From contig NZ_CP087723.1 of assembly GCF_024972735.1 (NCBI RefSeq), positions 2,108,001-2,172,000 on the forward strand: a stretch of 64,000 bases of DNA, in the 5' to 3' direction. The DNA comes from Halalkaliarchaeum sp. AArc-CO (GTDB taxonomy: Archaea; Halobacteriota; Halobacteria; Halobacteriales; Haloferacaceae). The position numbers and the translations under genes were made by a program. Below the pieces are notes generated by a model, which was not told the DNA's origin, searched no databases, and saw only the letters and a list, made by a program, of their open reading frames with translations. Below, piece after piece: positions 17,417-25,834 of the stretch (position 1 is the first letter of the stretch; every line of letters starts with the position of its first letter).

Positions 17417-18063
17417 CTTTCGGGGCGGCCGGAGTTTTGGCGTCGAATGGTTCGCCCGGCAACGTATAGCGGAAGGCCGAAAATCGCGATGATCGGGATC
17501 GTCACGAGGACGACCGGGAGGGTGAAAAGCAGCACGAGAATCACCCACCCACCCTCGAGGACGGCAAGGAGCGGAATTGCGACGAGCATTAGCACCGGAA
17601 TAATACCTATGCCTGCGAGTAGGAGGTATCGATGCCTGGGGTCTGCGGCAACCCCGAGCGGAAATAGCAAAGCAGCGATGTAACAGACGTAAACAGGGGC
17701 AGGAGCCAGCAGCTCGGGGCTGATCGTGCCTCCCCGGACGATGTCGGGCGCGGAGACGACTGCCGCGCTCGCGACGAACACGACAGCTGCGATAGCGAGC
17801 GATGTTCGAAACGTCAGTCGCGACAGCCATCCAGTCCGTCGCCGCACGATGAGGACAGCCCCAACGCCAAGATGAATCACACCCAGACCGGACGCAGCCC
17901 AGCCGACGAGGTCGAGGGCGTCTCCCGGCAGTCCTCCAATAGAGACGCCGGGAACAGCGGGAAGTTGGGCGACGCCGAGCCAACCGATTCCGATGAGTAT
18001 CAACCCGACGCCAGCCCATCGGCGATAGCGATCGAGATACTCGTGAATACTCTCTGCAGGCAT
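17404..18063 (-). CDS. polytopic membrane protein of unknown function
   Basis: A 219-residue protein with about six hydrophobic segments (near residues 18-40, 50-70, 85-105, 122-140, 147-172 and 175-200) separated by short basic loops (RRRTGWLSR, DPRHRY). The N-terminus MPAESIHEYLDRYRRW is amphipathic and there is no signal peptide. I do not recognise a family. Its 3' end overlaps that of elp3 on the other strand. Codon use and GC content resemble the neighbours, with slightly more AT-ending codons. Confidence 0.7.
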   Translation of the reverse strand: MPAESIHEYLDRYRRWAGVGLILIGIGWLGVAQLPAVPGVSIGGLPGDALDLVGWAASGLGVIHLGVGAVLIVRRRTGWLSRLTFRTSLAIAAVVFVASAAVVSAPDIVRGGTISPELLAPAPVYVCYIAALLFPLGVAADPRHRYLLLAGIGIIPVLMLVAIPLLAVLEGGWVILVLLFTLPVVLVTIPIIAIFGLPLYVAGRTIRRQNSGRPESYSP

Positions 18064-18225
18064 CCTACTCGATTACGTGTGGTACTCATTCGGTCGACGG
18101 TTAACGGTTCGTGTTACTCAAAAGGCGGCTTGACTCACGGACTGGCTCGGCCGTTCGAAGGATCGACTCGCCTCATTCAAATCCCTTCGAGAAGGCTCTT
18201 CGATCTCGCTTCGCTCGATCAGCAG

Positions 18226-18299
18226 AGCCAGGGCAGGGATTTGAACCCCGGAAGTCTCGATTACAAGTCGAGTGCATGAACCACCCATGCTCCCCTGGC
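18226..18299 (-). tRNA. tRNA-Thr (anticodon TGT)
   Basis: On the minus strand the acceptor GCCAGGG/CCCTGGC, D stem GCAT/ATGC, anticodon stem CTCGA/TCGAG with loop CTTGTAA (anticodon UGU, codon ACA), a 5-nt variable loop and the T arm CGGGG-TTCAAAT-CCCTG form a complete tRNA. The discriminator is U, as in archaeal tRNA-Thr. CCA is not encoded and no intron is visible. The 160 nt downstream (18064-18225) hold only the promoter of the membrane protein gene. Confidence 0.95.
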
Positions 18300-18385
18300 G
18301 CGTCGCGGTGCAGGCGTTTCTACTGTGTCCTCCTTTGAGTCTCTGTCGTTTTTCGCCACCGGGCTAACACCCAGCGCTCGACCGG

Positions 18386-18871
18386 TCACTCCTCGAATCG
18401 CTTTTCGAACTCGATCCGGTGTGGACTGTAGCCGTGCCGCCGGTAAAACCGGCGTGCGCCCTCGTTTTCGGCCATGGCGTCGAGCGACACCGCCTCGGCC
18501 CCGGCCTCGCGGAGCGTCCGTTCGGCGGCTTCGAGTAGCCGTGATCCGACGCCCTGATTTCGGGCCTCTGGACGAACGTAGAGGTTGTCGACGATGCCGC
18601 GGGTCACGTCCTGCCGATATCGACCTGTCTCCATCGAAAACATGACGAACCCGAGTGGCTCTTCGTGGTCCTCGGCTGGAGTTGCATCGGCTCCCGGACG
18701 CGCAACCAAAATGGTGCCGGAGACGACTCCCCGACCGATCGCTTCTCGGATCAAATCGCGGTTCGCCTCCGAAAACAGGTGAGAGTCGTACGCCCGCTGC
18801 TCGGCGGCGAGTTCGACCCACCAGTCTGCGAGCAGATCCACCTCGGACAAGGTGGCGGGTTGGACGTGCAC
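18386..18871 (-). CDS. GNAT family N-acetyltransferase
   Basis: A 161-residue GCN5-related acetyltransferase. The acetyl-CoA-binding segment is VRPEARNQGVGSRLLEAAERTL (Q-x-x-G-x-G/S form), preceded by the beta-strand DNLYV and followed by AVSLDAMAENEGARRFYRRHGY, the usual C-terminal signature. The substrate is unknown; haloarchaea have many such enzymes. The gene is divergent from XPB with about 96 nt between starts and lies 86 nt upstream of tRNA-Thr on the same strand. Confidence 0.88.
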   Translation of the reverse strand: MHVQPATLSEVDLLADWWVELAAEQRAYDSHLFSEANRDLIREAIGRGVVSGTILVARPGADATPAEDHEEPLGFVMFSMETGRYRQDVTRGIVDNLYVRPEARNQGVGSRLLEAAERTLREAGAEAVSLDAMAENEGARRFYRRHGYSPHRIEFEKRFEE

Positions 18872-18939
18872 GATGTCGAATTGGGCGAGGCGAGTAATAA
18901 GGATGGGCGGCGGAAAGCGGTCGACGGCGTCGACGAGAC

Positions 18940-18947
18940 TTTATTTA
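18940..18947 (+). promoter_or_regulatory. TATA box fixing the XPB GTG start
   Basis: TTTATTTA is centred about 24 nt before GTG 18968, so the transcript probably begins at or next to that codon and the longer upstream open frame is not translated. Confidence 0.6.
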
Positions 18948-18967
18948 CGGCGGGCGTTGGAGGCGGC

Positions 18968-20350
18968 GTGGCGATCGAACTCCGATTCCGGGACGGAACG
19001 ATCCACCTCGCCGACGGGGTAAGTGATCGCTCATCCGACAGCGAATTACTGTCCGATCTCGAATCCCTCCCCGGCGTCGAACCGGATCCACGATCTGGCG
19101 GGTACCGGGCGCCGGCCTCCAGTTACGCCGCCCTCCGAGACGCCATCGAAGAGCGCGGTCTGTCGTACGAGGATCGAGTGTTCGACGATCGAGACGAACG
19201 CAGGCTCGAGCTCGCGACGGACTACCGCCTCCGGGAGTACCAGGTCGACGCACTCGACGCCTGGGAGGAGGCCGGCCGATGCGGCGTGATCGAACTCCCG
19301 ACCGGCAGCGGGAAGACCGTGATCGCGATCGCCGCGATCGCGTCGGTCCGGCGCCCGACGCTCGTGGTCGTCCCCACGATCGACCTGCTGAATCAGTGGG
19401 AGCGGGAACTCAACCGGGAGTTTTCGGTTCCGATCGGTCGGTTCGGCGGCGGCGAACAGCGACGGGAGGCGATCACCGTCTCGACGTACGACTCCGCGTA
19501 TCTACGGGCCGACGACGTCGGCGACGCCTTCGAGTTCGTCGTCTTCGACGAGGTGCACCACCTCGGGGGCGAGGGGTACCGCGACATCGCCCGACTGCTC
19601 GCTGCGCCGTCCCGTCTGGGGTTGACGGCGACGTTCGAGCGACCGGACGGCGCCCACGAGGCGATCGCCGAACTGGTCGGGGATCGGGTGTATCGGCTCG
19701 ACGTCGACGACCTCGCGGGCGAGCACCTGGCCGCGTACGACATCAAACGGATCGAGGTCGAACTCACTCCCGAGGAGCGGGAGGCGTACGAAGCGGCTCA
19801 GGAAACGTTCGTCGACTATCTTCGGTCGTCGAACCTCCAGTTACGTAGCGGCAGTGACTATCAGAAGCTGGTGTTGCGTTCCGGCAACGACCCCCGGGCA
19901 CGGGAGGCGCTGTTGGCCAAACAACGGGCACGGAACGTGATGATGAATGCAGACGCGAAAGTGGACGCGCTCGCACGGATCCTCGAGCGGCACCGCGAGG
20001 ACCGGATCATCGTCTTCACCGCCCACACCGAACTGGTGTACCGGCTCTCGCGTCGGTTCCTCCTGCCGGCGATCACGAGCGAAACCGGGACGTCGGAACG
20101 CAGGCAGATCCTCGAACGATTCAGGGACGGTCGCTACTCGCGAGTCGTGACCGCAAACGTGCTCGACGAGGGGGTCGACGTTCCGGACGCGAACGTCGCT
20201 GTCGTGCTGTCGGGGTCGGGCAGCGAACGCGAGTTCACCCAGCGACTGGGACGAATCCTCCGGCCGAAGGACGGCGGCGGCCGGGCCCTTTTGTACGAGG
20301 TCGTGAGCGACGAAACGGCCGAGGAACGGGTTGCAAGTCGGCGGCGGTGA
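18968..20350 (+). CDS. xpb: XPB/Rad25-type DNA helicase
   Basis: A 460-residue superfamily 2 helicase of the archaeal XPB type, which unwinds DNA in nucleotide excision repair together with the nuclease Bax1. After an N-terminal damage-recognition-like region (1-80) come motif I LPTGSGKT, motif II FDEVHH, motif III GLTATFERPDG, the thumb region (VDYLRSSNLQLRSG), and motifs V-VI ANVLDEGVDVPDA and QRLGRILRP. GTG 18968 is supported by the TATA box 18940-18947. Bax1 is encoded at 22.2 kb on the same strand; three leftward genes lie between them. Confidence 0.92.
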   Translation: MAIELRFRDGTIHLADGVSDRSSDSELLSDLESLPGVEPDPRSGGYRAPASSYAALRDAIEERGLSYEDRVFDDRDERRLELATDYRLREYQVDALDAWEEAGRCGVIELPTGSGKTVIAIAAIASVRRPTLVVVPTIDLLNQWERELNREFSVPIGRFGGGEQRREAITVSTYDSAYLRADDVGDAFEFVVFDEVHHLGGEGYRDIARLLAAPSRLGLTATFERPDGAHEAIAELVGDRVYRLDVDDLAGEHLAAYDIKRIEVELTPEEREAYEAAQETFVDYLRSSNLQLRSGSDYQKLVLRSGNDPRAREALLAKQRARNVMMNADAKVDALARILERHREDRIIVFTAHTELVYRLSRRFLLPAITSETGTSERRQILERFRDGRYSRVVTANVLDEGVDVPDANVAVVLSGSGSEREFTQRLGRILRPKDGGGRALLYEVVSDETAEERVASRRR

Positions 20351-20375
20351 GATTGTCGGGAGAACCAACGCTGCT

Positions 20376-20783
20376 TCAACAGTCGAGAATGACGCCGTCC
20401 CGCGGGTCGTCGTCGGGGTCGAACCCTTCAGTTCGGTACACCGTGTCCTCTTCGTCGACGAGATACTGTGCCACGACGAGGAAATCGACGTGTTCGTCCG
20501 GCCCCTCCTCCTGGGTTCTCGTTGCGCCGAAAGCGGTTTCGAGTTCGAAATACGCTCCGTCCTCGCGTGCGGCTGAATCGACGACAGTCGGTTCGAGCGG
20601 GTCGTCGATCGTCAGATCGGGACCGTCGATCAGTTCGGTCTCGACGTGGTCGATTTCACAGTCGATCACTCGTCCCTCGACGTCTGCGGGCTCGACCGCG
20701 CCGTTCTGCCCGGTATCCAGACAGCCAGCGAGAATCGTCCAGCCGGCGGCGCCGATCGTTGCGAGCACGGTTCGGCGGTTCAT
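20376..20783 (-). CDS. putative lipoprotein of unknown function (135 aa)
   Basis: A 135-residue protein with a Tat-type leader (MNRRTVLATIGAAGWTILAGC) and lipobox Cys21, so probably exported and lipid anchored on the outer face. The mature part is acidic (DGPDLTIDDPLEPTVVDSA) and predicted mostly beta. I recognise no domain. It is convergent with XPB (25 nt between stops). The start at ATG 20783 is chosen because it begins the twin-arginine leader. Confidence 0.75.
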   Translation of the reverse strand: MNRRTVLATIGAAGWTILAGCLDTGQNGAVEPADVEGRVIDCEIDHVETELIDGPDLTIDDPLEPTVVDSAAREDGAYFELETAFGATRTQEEGPDEHVDFLVVAQYLVDEEDTVYRTEGFDPDDDPRDGVILDC

Positions 20784-20862
20784 ATCAGTCGCTACTGGGG
20801 TGCGAATAAATGTTTCCTGAAGACTCAAACGGTGTTTTTCGCTATCGGGAGGGCGAGACGGA

Positions 20863-21549
20863 TCAGATCGGTAGATACGCGCTGGCGTTCGGGAACACCG
20901 GCGGTACCGACACCATCACGTCCAGCACGATCAGCCCCACAAAGTGGGCGACCACGACCGGGAGAATCGATCTGGTTCTGTAGGCCACCCAGCCGAACAG
21001 CAGACCCACGCCCGCCGACAGAGCCATCTCGATCGTCGGTCGGGGGACGTGGACGAGCACGTACACCGGAACATGGACGACGATACATGCAGGACCGAGA
21101 TGCCGGAGCCCCACACACAGCAGTCCCCGGAAATACGTCTCGGTGACGGCGGTGAGCACGAGTAACCCGAGCACGTGGCCGAGATACCCCGGAAACTCCA
21201 GGGTCGCCCCCCACATCGGATAGGCGTTCCGGACCGCCGGTAACGACGCCCCAACAACGTAAAACGGCAGCACGAACAGGGTAAGCCCGGCTGCAGCGAC
21301 CGCCGTTTCCCGATCGACCGTCCAGCCGAGTTCCTCGCGGAGGCTTCCGTCGTAGCTTGCCGCCAGGCCGATCGAGAGTGCCCCGTAAACGATCGCATCA
21401 CGGAGGATGCGCTCCCCGAACGACCCGGTCGACCACAGTGTCCACGCGAGGGCGACGACCGGCACGCTGGCGAGTACCGCAAGCGACCAGTACTGACGGT
21501 CGGGCGTAGTGTCCTGTCTCGGCATGTGTGCTTTCGCGTCTGTGCCCAT
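20863..21549 (-). CDS. CPBP-family intramembrane protease-like protein (Rce1/CAAX type)
   Basis: A polytopic membrane protein of about 228 residues, of the CPBP (Abi/CAAX protease) family. Conserved family motifs appear as ETYFRGLLCVGLR (normally E-E-x-x-x-R), HVPVYVLVH and VVAHFVGLIVLD. About seven hydrophobic segments are present. Motif 1 has Glu-Thr where most active members have Glu-Glu, so proteolytic activity is uncertain. The start is not fixed: ATG 21549 and ATG 21525 both precede the first helix. Family members process prenylated proteins or give bacteriocin immunity; the archaeal role is unknown. Confidence 0.78.
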   Translation of the reverse strand: MGTDAKAHMPRQDTTPDRQYWSLAVLASVPVVALAWTLWSTGSFGERILRDAIVYGALSIGLAASYDGSLREELGWTVDRETAVAAAGLTLFVLPFYVVGASLPAVRNAYPMWGATLEFPGYLGHVLGLLVLTAVTETYFRGLLCVGLRHLGPACIVVHVPVYVLVHVPRPTIEMALSAGVGLLFGWVAYRTRSILPVVVAHFVGLIVLDVMVSVPPVFPNASAYLPI

Positions 21550-21617
21550 CCGCAAGGGTCGATCTACCGTCGACCCACAATCGTCTCCTCCCATTCGCCG
21601 GTTTTGGTCGCCGGTCG

Positions 21618-22121
21618 TCACTCGTCGGTCGTTACCGACGCGTCGACGATGCCTTCTACGGCGAACCGGCCGAACTCGATTCCGGGCTGCAATTCGTAGC
21701 TGTCGGAACCACCGGCCTCGACCGTCACCCCCCGAGTCACCACGAACACCTCATCGTCGGCGGTCACCTCCACGCGCAAGTCACCCGAGCGCTCGGCGTC
21801 GGAGACGTTCTCGACGACGACAGTCACAACGAGCATTCCCTCCTCGTTCTCTCCGAAGTCGAGTGACTCGACCCGGAGATCCCCCGGAGGATCGGTGGGT
21901 TCCGGGGAGTCTTCCCCGTCGTCCGTGTCTTCGGGCGGGTCGACCTCGTCGTCGGTTTCCGGGTCGTAGGCTTGCGAATCAGCGTCCTCCTCGAGTTGAC
22001 CGTCCCGGGGGGTTTCGGGTGGCGAACGGGGTCCCGAGGGCGACCGCTCGTCCCCGATACAACCCGCGAACGCTCCGGCGAGGAGTGTGACACTCGCGCC
22101 GAGGAGTCGACGCCGACGCAT
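21618..22121 (-). CDS. putative lipoprotein with acidic linker and beta-sandwich domain
   Basis: A 167-residue protein with leader MRRRRLLGASVTLLAGAFAGC (lipobox Cys21), a long disordered acidic Pro/Glu/Asp linker (about 25-80) and a C-terminal domain (80-167) with VVTVVVENVSDAERSGDLRVEV, resembling FxLYD/CARDB-like extracellular beta-sandwich folds. Probably surface anchored. It and the two preceding leftward genes form a run of envelope genes that separates xpb from bax1. Function unknown. Confidence 0.75.
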   Translation of the reverse strand: MRRRRLLGASVTLLAGAFAGCIGDERSPSGPRSPPETPRDGQLEEDADSQAYDPETDDEVDPPEDTDDGEDSPEPTDPPGDLRVESLDFGENEEGMLVVTVVVENVSDAERSGDLRVEVTADDEVFVVTRGVTVEAGGSDSYELQPGIEFGRFAVEGIVDASVTTDE

Positions 22122-22210
22122 ACGGATCCGTTTCGGCTTCCGGTATGAAAACGCTCCGGCCTCGCCGGTCCGACGTCCGATCGATCGGGGTCGGTGCCGC
22201 GACTGCCACC

Positions 22211-22218
22211 ATATTTAT
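22211..22218 (+). promoter_or_regulatory. TATA box fixing the bax1 GTG start
   Basis: ATATTTAT is centred about 27 nt before GTG 22242, giving a leaderless transcript beginning with the conserved N-terminus VLRKELLRVSRAGG. Confidence 0.65.
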
Positions 22219-22241
22219 CCGAACGCCCCCAATCCCGGTCC

Positions 22242-23792
22242 GTGCTTCGCAAGGAGCTGCTCCGCGTCTCACGGGCCGGCGGCGGCTATCACCCGCAGTT
22301 CGTGGATCAGGAGGCGCGACCGCTCGCCGCACGCGTGATCGGCACCTACCAGGGCCACGTCGGAAAGCGCCGGGAGCAGCTGGACGCAGCAATCGAATCG
22401 CTCGAACGCGACGCCGACGACTTCAAGCTCGTGCGGGGGTTCGCCGCACTGCTGGACCGTGAGGCCGTCTTCGAGACGCGCGCGCCGATCCCGCCCGAAC
22501 GCACCCGCAGGGTGGCGTTCGAACGCGCCGAGGCCGTCGGGGTGGCCTCCGAAGACGAACGGGACCGGGCGCTGGCGGCAGCCGCCGACCGGCTCGGCGT
22601 CGCTCCCGACGACGTCGAGCAGTCGCTATACGCCGATCGGGAGCCGAACCAGTACCTCGCGTCCTTCGAGAGTCCGTGGGGACCCGACGAGCTGCTCGAC
22701 CGATACAATCTCTCGCTGGCTCAAACCGCGCTGTTCGACGCGACGGAGGTGCGGATCCGGAGCACCGAACCGCGGGAGCTCGTCTCCGCGGTCAAGCGGC
22801 TCGGCCTGTTGTACGAACTCCGCCGGACCGACGGCGGTCGGGAACTGATCGTTACGGGTCCCGACGCGCTGTTCGGCCGGACCCGCCGGTACGGGACGGC
22901 GTTCGCCAGGCTGCTCTCGACGATCGCGGGCGCCCCGGAGTGGCGGCTGTCGGCGACGATCGACGACAGGGGAACCGAACGGGAACTGACGCTGGAAACC
23001 GGCGACGTCCTGCCCCCGACCGGGGAGCCGATCGCGGAGCCGACCTACGACAGCGGCGTCGAGGCCGACTTCGCCGCTCGGTTCGAGGCGTTGGACCGCC
23101 CGTGGACGCTTCGCCGAGAACCGGAACCCCTGGAGGTCGAAACGAGCGTGATGATCCCCGACTTCGCGTTCGACTACGATCACGCCCCGTTTCGGGTGTT
23201 CTTCGAGGTGATGGGCTTCTGGACGCCGTCGTACGTCGACAAGAAACTCGACCAGCTCGCGGCCGTCGAGGAGGTCGAACTGGTCGTCGCGGTCGACGAG
23301 TCGCTCGGACTGGATCCGGAATCGTCCACCGAACAGCGGACCGAAACCGGGGACGCAACGGCGGAGGTGGCCGCCAGGGATCACCGGGTGATCCCCTATT
23401 CGGGAACCGTCCGCGTGAAAGACGTCGTCGACACCCTCCGGGAGTACGAAACCGACCTGATCGCGCGGGAGATCGAACGGATCCCCGAGGAGATCGTCCC
23501 CGACGCCGCGGTCGTTTCCCTCGCCGATCTAGCGGCCGACTACGGCGTGAGCGTCGCGGCGGTCGAAGACAACGCGTTCCCGGACCACCGACTCGTGGGT
23601 CGGACACTGGTGCGACCGGACGTGCTCGAAGAGATCGACGACGAACTCGAACCGGGAATGTCACTTTCGGCGGTCGAGGCGGTGATCGAATCTCGGGGGC
23701 TGTCTGACGCGAGTGCGGTCCTGTCTGCACTGGGGTATCGGATCGAGTGGGAGGGCCTCGGGGGCGGCCGGCTCCGCCGGCGCGAGGAGTGA
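22242..23792 (+). CDS. bax1: Bax1 / DUF790 nuclease, XPB partner
   Basis: A 516-residue DUF790 protein. In other archaea the DUF790 protein Bax1 binds XPB and is a structure-specific nuclease for excision repair. It starts at GTG 22242 (VLRKELLRVSRAGGGYHPQFV). The nuclease-like core is about residues 290-350 (MIPDFAFDYDHAPFRVFFEVMGFW and YVDKKLDQL), a PD-(D/E)xK-type arrangement D...E-V...K. The N-terminal half carries the helical XPB-binding region. The TATA box at 22211-22218 fixes the start. It has its own promoter here rather than following xpb directly. Confidence 0.88.
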   Translation: MLRKELLRVSRAGGGYHPQFVDQEARPLAARVIGTYQGHVGKRREQLDAAIESLERDADDFKLVRGFAALLDREAVFETRAPIPPERTRRVAFERAEAVGVASEDERDRALAAAADRLGVAPDDVEQSLYADREPNQYLASFESPWGPDELLDRYNLSLAQTALFDATEVRIRSTEPRELVSAVKRLGLLYELRRTDGGRELIVTGPDALFGRTRRYGTAFARLLSTIAGAPEWRLSATIDDRGTERELTLETGDVLPPTGEPIAEPTYDSGVEADFAARFEALDRPWTLRREPEPLEVETSVMIPDFAFDYDHAPFRVFFEVMGFWTPSYVDKKLDQLAAVEEVELVVAVDESLGLDPESSTEQRTETGDATAEVAARDHRVIPYSGTVRVKDVVDTLREYETDLIAREIERIPEEIVPDAAVVSLADLAADYGVSVAAVEDNAFPDHRLVGRTLVRPDVLEEIDDELEPGMSLSAVEAVIESRGLSDASAVLSALGYRIEWEGLGGGRLRRREE

Positions 23793-23864
23793 TCCGGCGG
23801 GTCGGGTCCGAGATTGCTACAACCACCCGGGCGTTGAAACCCGAAGACGGGAGGACACCGGTCC

Positions 23865-24632
23865 ATGGCCAGCGAACTCAGACTGTTCGCGGGAGCGTGT
23901 ACGACCACCTTCGAGGGTACCCGGTCGAGAACGCAGCACGGCTACGTCGTCGTGCTGGTCAAACCGGACGACACCGTGCTCGTTCACGACGCGGACGGCT
24001 ACCAACCGGTGGCGTGGCTCACCCGACCCGACGAGGCGTCCGTGGAGACTACCTGCGACGGAACGGACACGGCCCACGGCGGGTTTACGATCACGGCACA
24101 AACCGGCGACCAGCGGCTCACCGTCGAGTCACACGGCGAGGGGACAGTCCGAACGTTCCCGATCGGTGAGGCGGGAGTTCCGGTGGGCGAGTGTGTCGCA
24201 ACCGACTGTGAGGGAACGCTCGCGAGAACAGGTGGCGACGTCGCCTGCGTCGACTGCGGGGAACGCTACGGGCTGCCGGCAGGGGCGACCGTACTGGACC
24301 GTCAGTGTGACGACTGCGGGCTCCCGCAGATCCGCGTGGACCGGGGCGAGACGTTCGAGGTGTGTCTCGATTACACCTGCGAGTCGCTCAACGACCGAAT
24401 TCGGGAGCGATACGATCGCGCGTTCGACTGTCCCGACTGCGGGAGCGATCTCCGGATCCGGGTCACGGACGGCCGCCCATTCTTCGGCTGTGAGGGCTAT
24501 CCCGACTGCGAGACCGCCTTCTCGATCCCCGCCGGCGTCGTCGTCGGCCTGTGCGACTGCGGGCTGCCGGTCTTCGAGACCGCGACCGGACGGCGCTGTC
24601 TCGACGGCACCTGCGACAGCTATCTCGAGTGA
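23865..24632 (+). CDS. NucS N-domain-like protein with topoisomerase-type C4 zinc fingers
   Basis: A 255-residue protein. Residues about 1-80 (RTQHGYVVVLVKPDDTVLVHDADGYQPVAWLTRP, read in parts) resemble the N-terminal DNA-binding half of the mismatch endonuclease NucS/EndoMS, but the nuclease domain is absent. The rest has four Cys clusters: ECVATDC...CVDCG, CDDCG, FDCPDCGSDL...GCEGYPDC (a topoisomerase IA-type C4 finger) and LCDCG...CLDGTC. It probably binds DNA without cutting it. It lies 72 nt after bax1 and 82 nt before endA on the same strand, so a repair role with XPB-Bax1 is a reasonable inference. Confidence 0.78.
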   Translation: MASELRLFAGACTTTFEGTRSRTQHGYVVVLVKPDDTVLVHDADGYQPVAWLTRPDEASVETTCDGTDTAHGGFTITAQTGDQRLTVESHGEGTVRTFPIGEAGVPVGECVATDCEGTLARTGGDVACVDCGERYGLPAGATVLDRQCDDCGLPQIRVDRGETFEVCLDYTCESLNDRIRERYDRAFDCPDCGSDLRIRVTDGRPFFGCEGYPDCETAFSIPAGVVVGLCDCGLPVFETATGRRCLDGTCDSYLE

Positions 24633-24683
24633 GCCACCGATCGCGACGCCGACGCTCTGCCGGCGTGCCCGATCGAACCGGTG

Positions 24684-24690
24684 ATCATAA
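24684..24690 (+). promoter_or_regulatory. TATA-like element of endA
   Basis: ATCATAA is centred about 28 nt before ATG 24715, consistent with a leaderless endA transcript. Confidence 0.5.
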
Positions 24691-24714
24691 GCGGCCGCCG
24701 GCCAGGGATCCCGT

Positions 24715-25821
24715 ATGCACATCGAAGGGACCCTGCGCGGCGAGGAGGTCCGCGTCGGCGGCGACGCGCGACAGCGCTTCTACGACGCCAGGGGCTACGG
24801 CCGACCGCTCGGAGGGAACGAAATCGCCCTCTCCCGGGTCGAGGCGGCACACCTGCTGTTCCGGGGTGATCTCGACGAAGTGACGGTCGACGGACGGTCG
24901 ATGACGTTCGAGGAGTTCTTCGTCGACGCCGCCGCGGCCGGCGACCGGTTCGCGCTCCGGTTTCTGGTGTATGCGGACCTCCGGGAGCGCGGGTTTTACC
25001 TCTCGCCGGTGCGGGAGGGCTGGCCCGGCGAGCGGGCGGTCGATCCCGATGCCCCGGGACGGGTGGACTTCGCCGTCTACGATCGGGGTGAGGGACCGCC
25101 GGACGGATCAGTGGCGTACCGCGTTCGCGTCGTCGGCGAGCGTGAGCGGCTTCCGGCGGCCGAGCTGTCCGGCGTACTCGCGATCGTCGACGAGGAGAGC
25201 GACCTCACCTACTTCGAGACCGGGGCGCCGGCGATGGACGGATCGACGACGCACGACCCCCCTGCGTCAGTCGATGGAGTGCTGCTCGAGGATCGGGTCG
25301 TCGTCTGGGACGCCCCCGACTCACTGTACGAGCGGGGGTTTTACGGCCAGCCCCTCTCCGGGAGAACCGGGCCCGTCGAGGACGCGCTCCAGCTTTCGCT
25401 GGTCGAGGCGGCCTCCCTCGCAGCCGAGGGGGTGCTGTCGCTTTCGTCCGTGATCGGTGGGGACAGCTCGGGGGACGACGTTCCGGCCCTCGCGTCGATC
25501 GTCGAGCGGGGGCGCGCCGTCGAAGGCGAGCGGTTCGATCGCCGGCTCCGGGTGTACCGGCAACTCAGAGACGCGGGGATCGTTCCGAAGACTGGCTTCA
25601 AATTCGGCGCCGATTTCCGCACGTACGCGAACGTAGAATCCGTCGAGGAACTCCCACACTCGGAAACGCTCGTGCGGGTGTTGTCCCCGGATCACGTCTT
25701 CGATCCCCGCGAACTGTCGCTGGACGTCCGGCTGGCGGGCGGCGTTCGCAAGCGAATGGTTTTTGCGTTGACCGACGGGAGTACAGTCGAGTACCGTTCG
25801 GTAGCTCGACTCACGCCATGA
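24715..25821 (+). CDS. endA: tRNA-splicing endonuclease EndA (tandem-repeat form)
   Basis: A 368-residue tRNA-intron lyase of the duplicated (alpha2) architecture typical of haloarchaea and related euryarchaea. The N-terminal repeat (about 1-165: FYDARGYGRPL, LSRVEAAHLL) is non-catalytic; the C-terminal repeat (about 170-368: LYERGFYGQPL, LSLVEAASLA) carries the triad Tyr304 (DFRTYA), His315 (LPHSE) and Lys346 (VRKRMVFA). It cleaves bulge-helix-bulge motifs in pre-tRNAs (in haloarchaea tRNA-Trp and tRNA-Met) and pre-rRNA. The trpS gene follows 13 nt later, forming an operon whose product charges one of the intron-containing tRNAs. Confidence 0.95.
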   Translation: MHIEGTLRGEEVRVGGDARQRFYDARGYGRPLGGNEIALSRVEAAHLLFRGDLDEVTVDGRSMTFEEFFVDAAAAGDRFALRFLVYADLRERGFYLSPVREGWPGERAVDPDAPGRVDFAVYDRGEGPPDGSVAYRVRVVGERERLPAAELSGVLAIVDEESDLTYFETGAPAMDGSTTHDPPASVDGVLLEDRVVVWDAPDSLYERGFYGQPLSGRTGPVEDALQLSLVEAASLAAEGVLSLSSVIGGDSSGDDVPALASIVERGRAVEGERFDRRLRVYRQLRDAGIVPKTGFKFGADFRTYANVESVEELPHSETLVRVLSPDHVFDPRELSLDVRLAGGVRKRMVFALTDGSTVEYRSVARLTP

Positions 25822-25834
25822 CCGGAGCCCAACC

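Noticed and set aside
15683-18019. 778-codon open frame opposite elp3
   Set aside because: It spans elp3 and part of the next membrane gene and has no domain; it is an antisense artefact.
18100-18225. Possible second tRNA or tRNA fragment with a TTCAAATCCC element downstream of tRNA-Thr
   Set aside because: No acceptor, D or anticodon stem can be built around it; the resemblance is limited to the T-loop consensus.
7706-18299. tRNA-Ser and tRNA-Thr as integration sites of a mobile element
   Set aside because: No integrase gene and no direct repeat of a tRNA 3' end was seen nearby.
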